Source of the DNA: Acholoe squamosa
Lineage: Eukaryota > Annelida > Polychaeta > Phyllodocida > Polynoidae
Assembly: GCA_949317995.1 (NCBI GenBank)
Contig: OX439042.1
Location: 12,689,174 to 12,753,173, forward strand
Length of the DNA: 64,000 nucleotides
Direction: 5' to 3'
The position numbers and the translations under genes were made by a program. How positions within the stretch are numbered: position 1 is the first letter of the stretch; every line of letters starts with the position of its first letter. Under the pieces are notes generated by a model that was not told the DNA's origin, did not search any database, and was given only the letters and a program-made list of their open reading frames with translations. Shown here in pieces: positions 61,380-64,000 of the stretch.

Positions 61380-62042
61380 ATGGATGACCGGCCGATGACT
61401 TTAGCCGCCGAACAACAGCTGATTGATGTTACCCTTGCAGAAGATGGGAAGATACATGTCAGTAACGGCACGGCACATACTAAAACAAAAGAGGGTAAAT
61501 ACATACATTACTTATTGTCCTTTTAGAATACCACAGGTGTCACCTATGATGCAATGCATAAAGAAAATTAAGGTAATTAACATGTTACATTTTCATTCCC
61601 ATCTTTCCAAACCAAATTGATTTAGTGTAGTTTTAGAGGAGTCATATGCCAATATATATTCAGATTACTTCTGAGGTTAATTCAAAACTTTCTACCATCA
61701 GTCCCTACCATGGTACTGTTGGCAAATCTTGTCAATTTTATATGACCTAGTTGTTCTACCTTATCTATTTTACTGGTGGTAGCCAGTCAGGCACATCAAG
61801 TCTTGTTGATTTTTCACTATTAATTTTTCCAAACCTACCACCAAGGTTGTGGCAGTGAAAGAAATCGATAGTGGTTTCACCTAAGTACATGGACATGAGT
61901 ACCTGTTGGGAATACTCCTCCTCTCAAAAGTGAATGCGCCTGCAGGATATACATATTGGAGAGGGATGCCGTTGCTGGCCGGTATTTGTAAAACTCTTCG
62001 GTTTGCTCATGCCTTAATTACGTCCACTATTTAGTGATCTGT

Positions 62043-62092
<50 letters not shown>

Positions 62093-64000
62093 CACTATAT
62101 GAATAGCTTGTGTAAGGAAGAGGACCGATTTGTTGATACCCTTTTGTTAAAAGGAATCTTTCTATAGCTATTGATTTATTTTGGCCCTCTTGCCACTGTG
62201 CACAGTGTGTTTTGCTCGTGATAGTGTATGCAGGGCTCAGCCTATTACCCTTAAAATCAATAGTGCTGTCTGTGTCAATGCATGCCAGTCACATCCTACC
62301 ATCAGATAAATCAATAGGGCTGGCAATTCCTACCATCACTTGGGACTGATGGTAGGATGTTTTGAATTAACCTCCTGTAGTAAGTTTTGAATATAGCTCA
62401 AAGACAGTACTTGCAGAGATACTAGATATATAAGGTATTGAAAATAAAAACCTGAAAGCACATGACACTTTTACCGGTAGCAATTTTGCATGGAACCTTG
62501 CCTCATTTAACCATATGTGCCACACATTATACATTTTTTACAATGAGTTGGAATATTTATTAGCCATAGACATTTATCATCAATGGACCATTTGCCATTT
62601 GAAGTACTCTAAATGAATTGGAATGTTTATTCATCTTTCAGACACCACCAGTAATTTTCACATCCCATGCCGTTATGTGCTTGTATTCATGATGACGGGT
62701 GGATTTTTCACTGCCTTTGCACAGAGAGTCATTTTCAACATCGCATTGGTCGCTATGGTGAACTTCACAGAACCTGCTGGTCTCAATATCAGAGCAACCC
62801 CTTCCGCTGCAAATACAACAACTGTTCAACAACAAGTAGGTTTATTTGTATAAACACTTGAATATGAACGTAATGCTCTATGTATAAGGCACACCTTATA
62901 TGAGATGATGAACTTCTGGTGCGTGTTATCAGCAAAAGTTAGGGGTGCTCCTTGTAGGTGGTACTTTATACAAGAAGCCCCAGGTGGCAGTAGGGTAGTA
63001 CAAGGAATCTCTGTGAAAATAATGACAGATCTCTGGCAACCTCGGGACGATGATTCTGTTGTTATTTCGACAGCATTCTTTTTACAGTGTGGTGCACCTT
63101 ATATGCAGGGTATTACACTAGTCCATGTCAATCATGCACATGTTGTGTATAGACCATAATTATCCTTTTTGGGATATTCTTGAGTTTAGAAGAGGTATAG
63201 ATGAGGATGCTCACAGACCAAATGTGAGCATCCTCAGCCAAGCAAGATGAGACATCTGTGCTGGGGTATACATGTATAGGTAATTTCTTTCCTTATACCT
63301 GCTAACATCATTGTTCATTCATAGCTATAATCTGCTTTCTCCCAAAGGGGCATAATTTGTGTGTAATATTGTAAAGATTGTGAAGATTTCCTTTTAAAGA
63401 AATTCCATTCATATGCCAAAATTATAAATTCATACCTATTTTTTAATCAGGAAGGTGAATTTAGCTGGGATGCTAATATCCAAGGCCTTCTACTTGGTGC
63501 CTTCTACTATGGCTATCCAGTGGGACAGTTCCTCCTCAGTCAGCTGGCAGAACGTGTTGGTGGCAAAGCTATCTTTGCCCTTAATGGGTTAAGTTCAGGC
63601 ATCCTGACTATTCTCATACCAATAGTGGCCAGGTGGAACCCATACGCCCTTCTTGTCCTCAGAGCAACCCAAGGATTTTGTCAAGTGTGTACAAAATATT
63701 AATGATCTTCAATCTCATTTAACAAAGACAATTTAAGCGTATATACTTCTTTTATGAAAAGAAAATCTGATAAAGCGTACATAATTTAGAAAGTGAAAAC
63801 ACTTTCTTTTCAATATCAAGAACTTCATGGTCAACCATACCTCAGTATCATCATGGCCTGAGGGAAAAATGATAACAAGATAAATTTTGTTTTGTTTTGA
63901 ATGATATCACTACCCAACTTTGAAATTAGATTTTGATATTTTCCCTTGTAAACAGGGCTCTATCTACCCTGCCTCTCTGATTATGATGAGTCGGTGGGGC
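61380..64000 (+). CDS. SLC17-family (sialin-like) transporter, copy 3, partial (exons 1-4)
   Basis: Exons 61380-61494, 62642-62835, 63451-63684 and 63956 to the window edge, with the same phases as copy 2. The 38-codon first exon encodes a hydrophilic tail with E-Q-Q-L-I, a dileucine whose acidic residue is one position off the usual spacing. TM1 has A-Q-R-V-I-F-N and the loop has N-F-T and N-T-T sequons. Exon 3 keeps W-D and V-G-G-K but differs from copies 1 and 2 (F-L-L-S-Q-L for F-G-Y-L). TM4 again has R174...Q-G-F-C-Q181-G, with Gln at both sialin Glu positions. This copy is the most diverged of the three. The remaining exons lie outside the window. Confidence 0.92.
62045..62089. repeat. 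(TC)n microsatellite
   Basis: About 22 TC units in intron 1 of SLC17 copy 3. Confidence 0.95.
62966..63089 (+). mobile_element. Partial M1 MITE in intron 2 of SLC17 copy 3
   Basis: It contains ACAAGAAGCCCCAGGTGGCA, GATCTCTGGCAAC and the right terminus TTTTTACAGTG; the left half is missing. Same orientation and same intron as the complete copy in SLC17 copy 2. Confidence 0.6.

Overview
The window is metazoan nuclear DNA. Coding sequence is sparse, exons are short and flanked by GT...AG introns, microsatellites are long, and there are many inverted-repeat transposon remnants and LINE fragments. It looks most like a repeat-rich marine invertebrate (mollusc, amphioxus, hemichordate or similar). 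I cannot fix the species from sequence alone.

The core is a tandem array of three + strand SLC17-family (sialin / vesicular glutamate transporter superfamily) genes with the same exon plan. Copy 1 has ten certain coding exons at 24275-31662 and an uncertain first exon (candidates at 12392-12596 and 17778-17816). Copy 2 is complete: 11 exons, 42878-50336, 512 aa. Copy 3 starts at 61380 and runs off the right edge inside exon 4. Splice phases are identical in all shared exons. All three carry Gln at two transmembrane-4 positions that are Glu in human sialin, so their ion coupling may differ from the textbook family members.

A tyrosine-recombinase (YR) retrotransposon of about 5.2 kb lies on the minus strand at 50385-55601, only 48 bp after the stop codon of copy 2. 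It has gag-like, RT, RNase H and YR regions. Its terminal structure is A1-[coding]-B1-A2-B2, the split direct repeat layout of Ngaro/PAT-type elements. The repeat pairs differ by single changes, so the insertion is young, yet the gag-pol frame carries three in-frame stops and one homopolymer frameshift.

Region by region: 1-3.9 kb holds nested small inverted-repeat elements and a tRNA-like insertion; 4.2-8 kb a hAT-like MITE, an (AT)(AG) microsatellite and an ~82-bp degenerate tandem array; 8.6-9.0 kb an orphan glucose-6-phosphate isomerase exon followed by a decayed one; 10-19 kb inverted-repeat elements, including a ~300-bp-arm inverted repeat at 16.4-17.3 kb; 21.3-22.6 kb an unrecognised two-exon minus-strand candidate gene; 22.7-23.1 kb a LINE fragment; 24.3-31.7 kb SLC17 copy 1; 31.7-42.9 kb a MITE-rich intergenic tract; 42.9-50.3 kb SLC17 copy 2; 50.4-55.6 kb the YR retrotransposon; 55.6-61.4 kb AT microsatellites and two LINE fragments; 61.4-64 kb the start of SLC17 copy 3. 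No functional tRNA, rRNA or CRISPR array was found.
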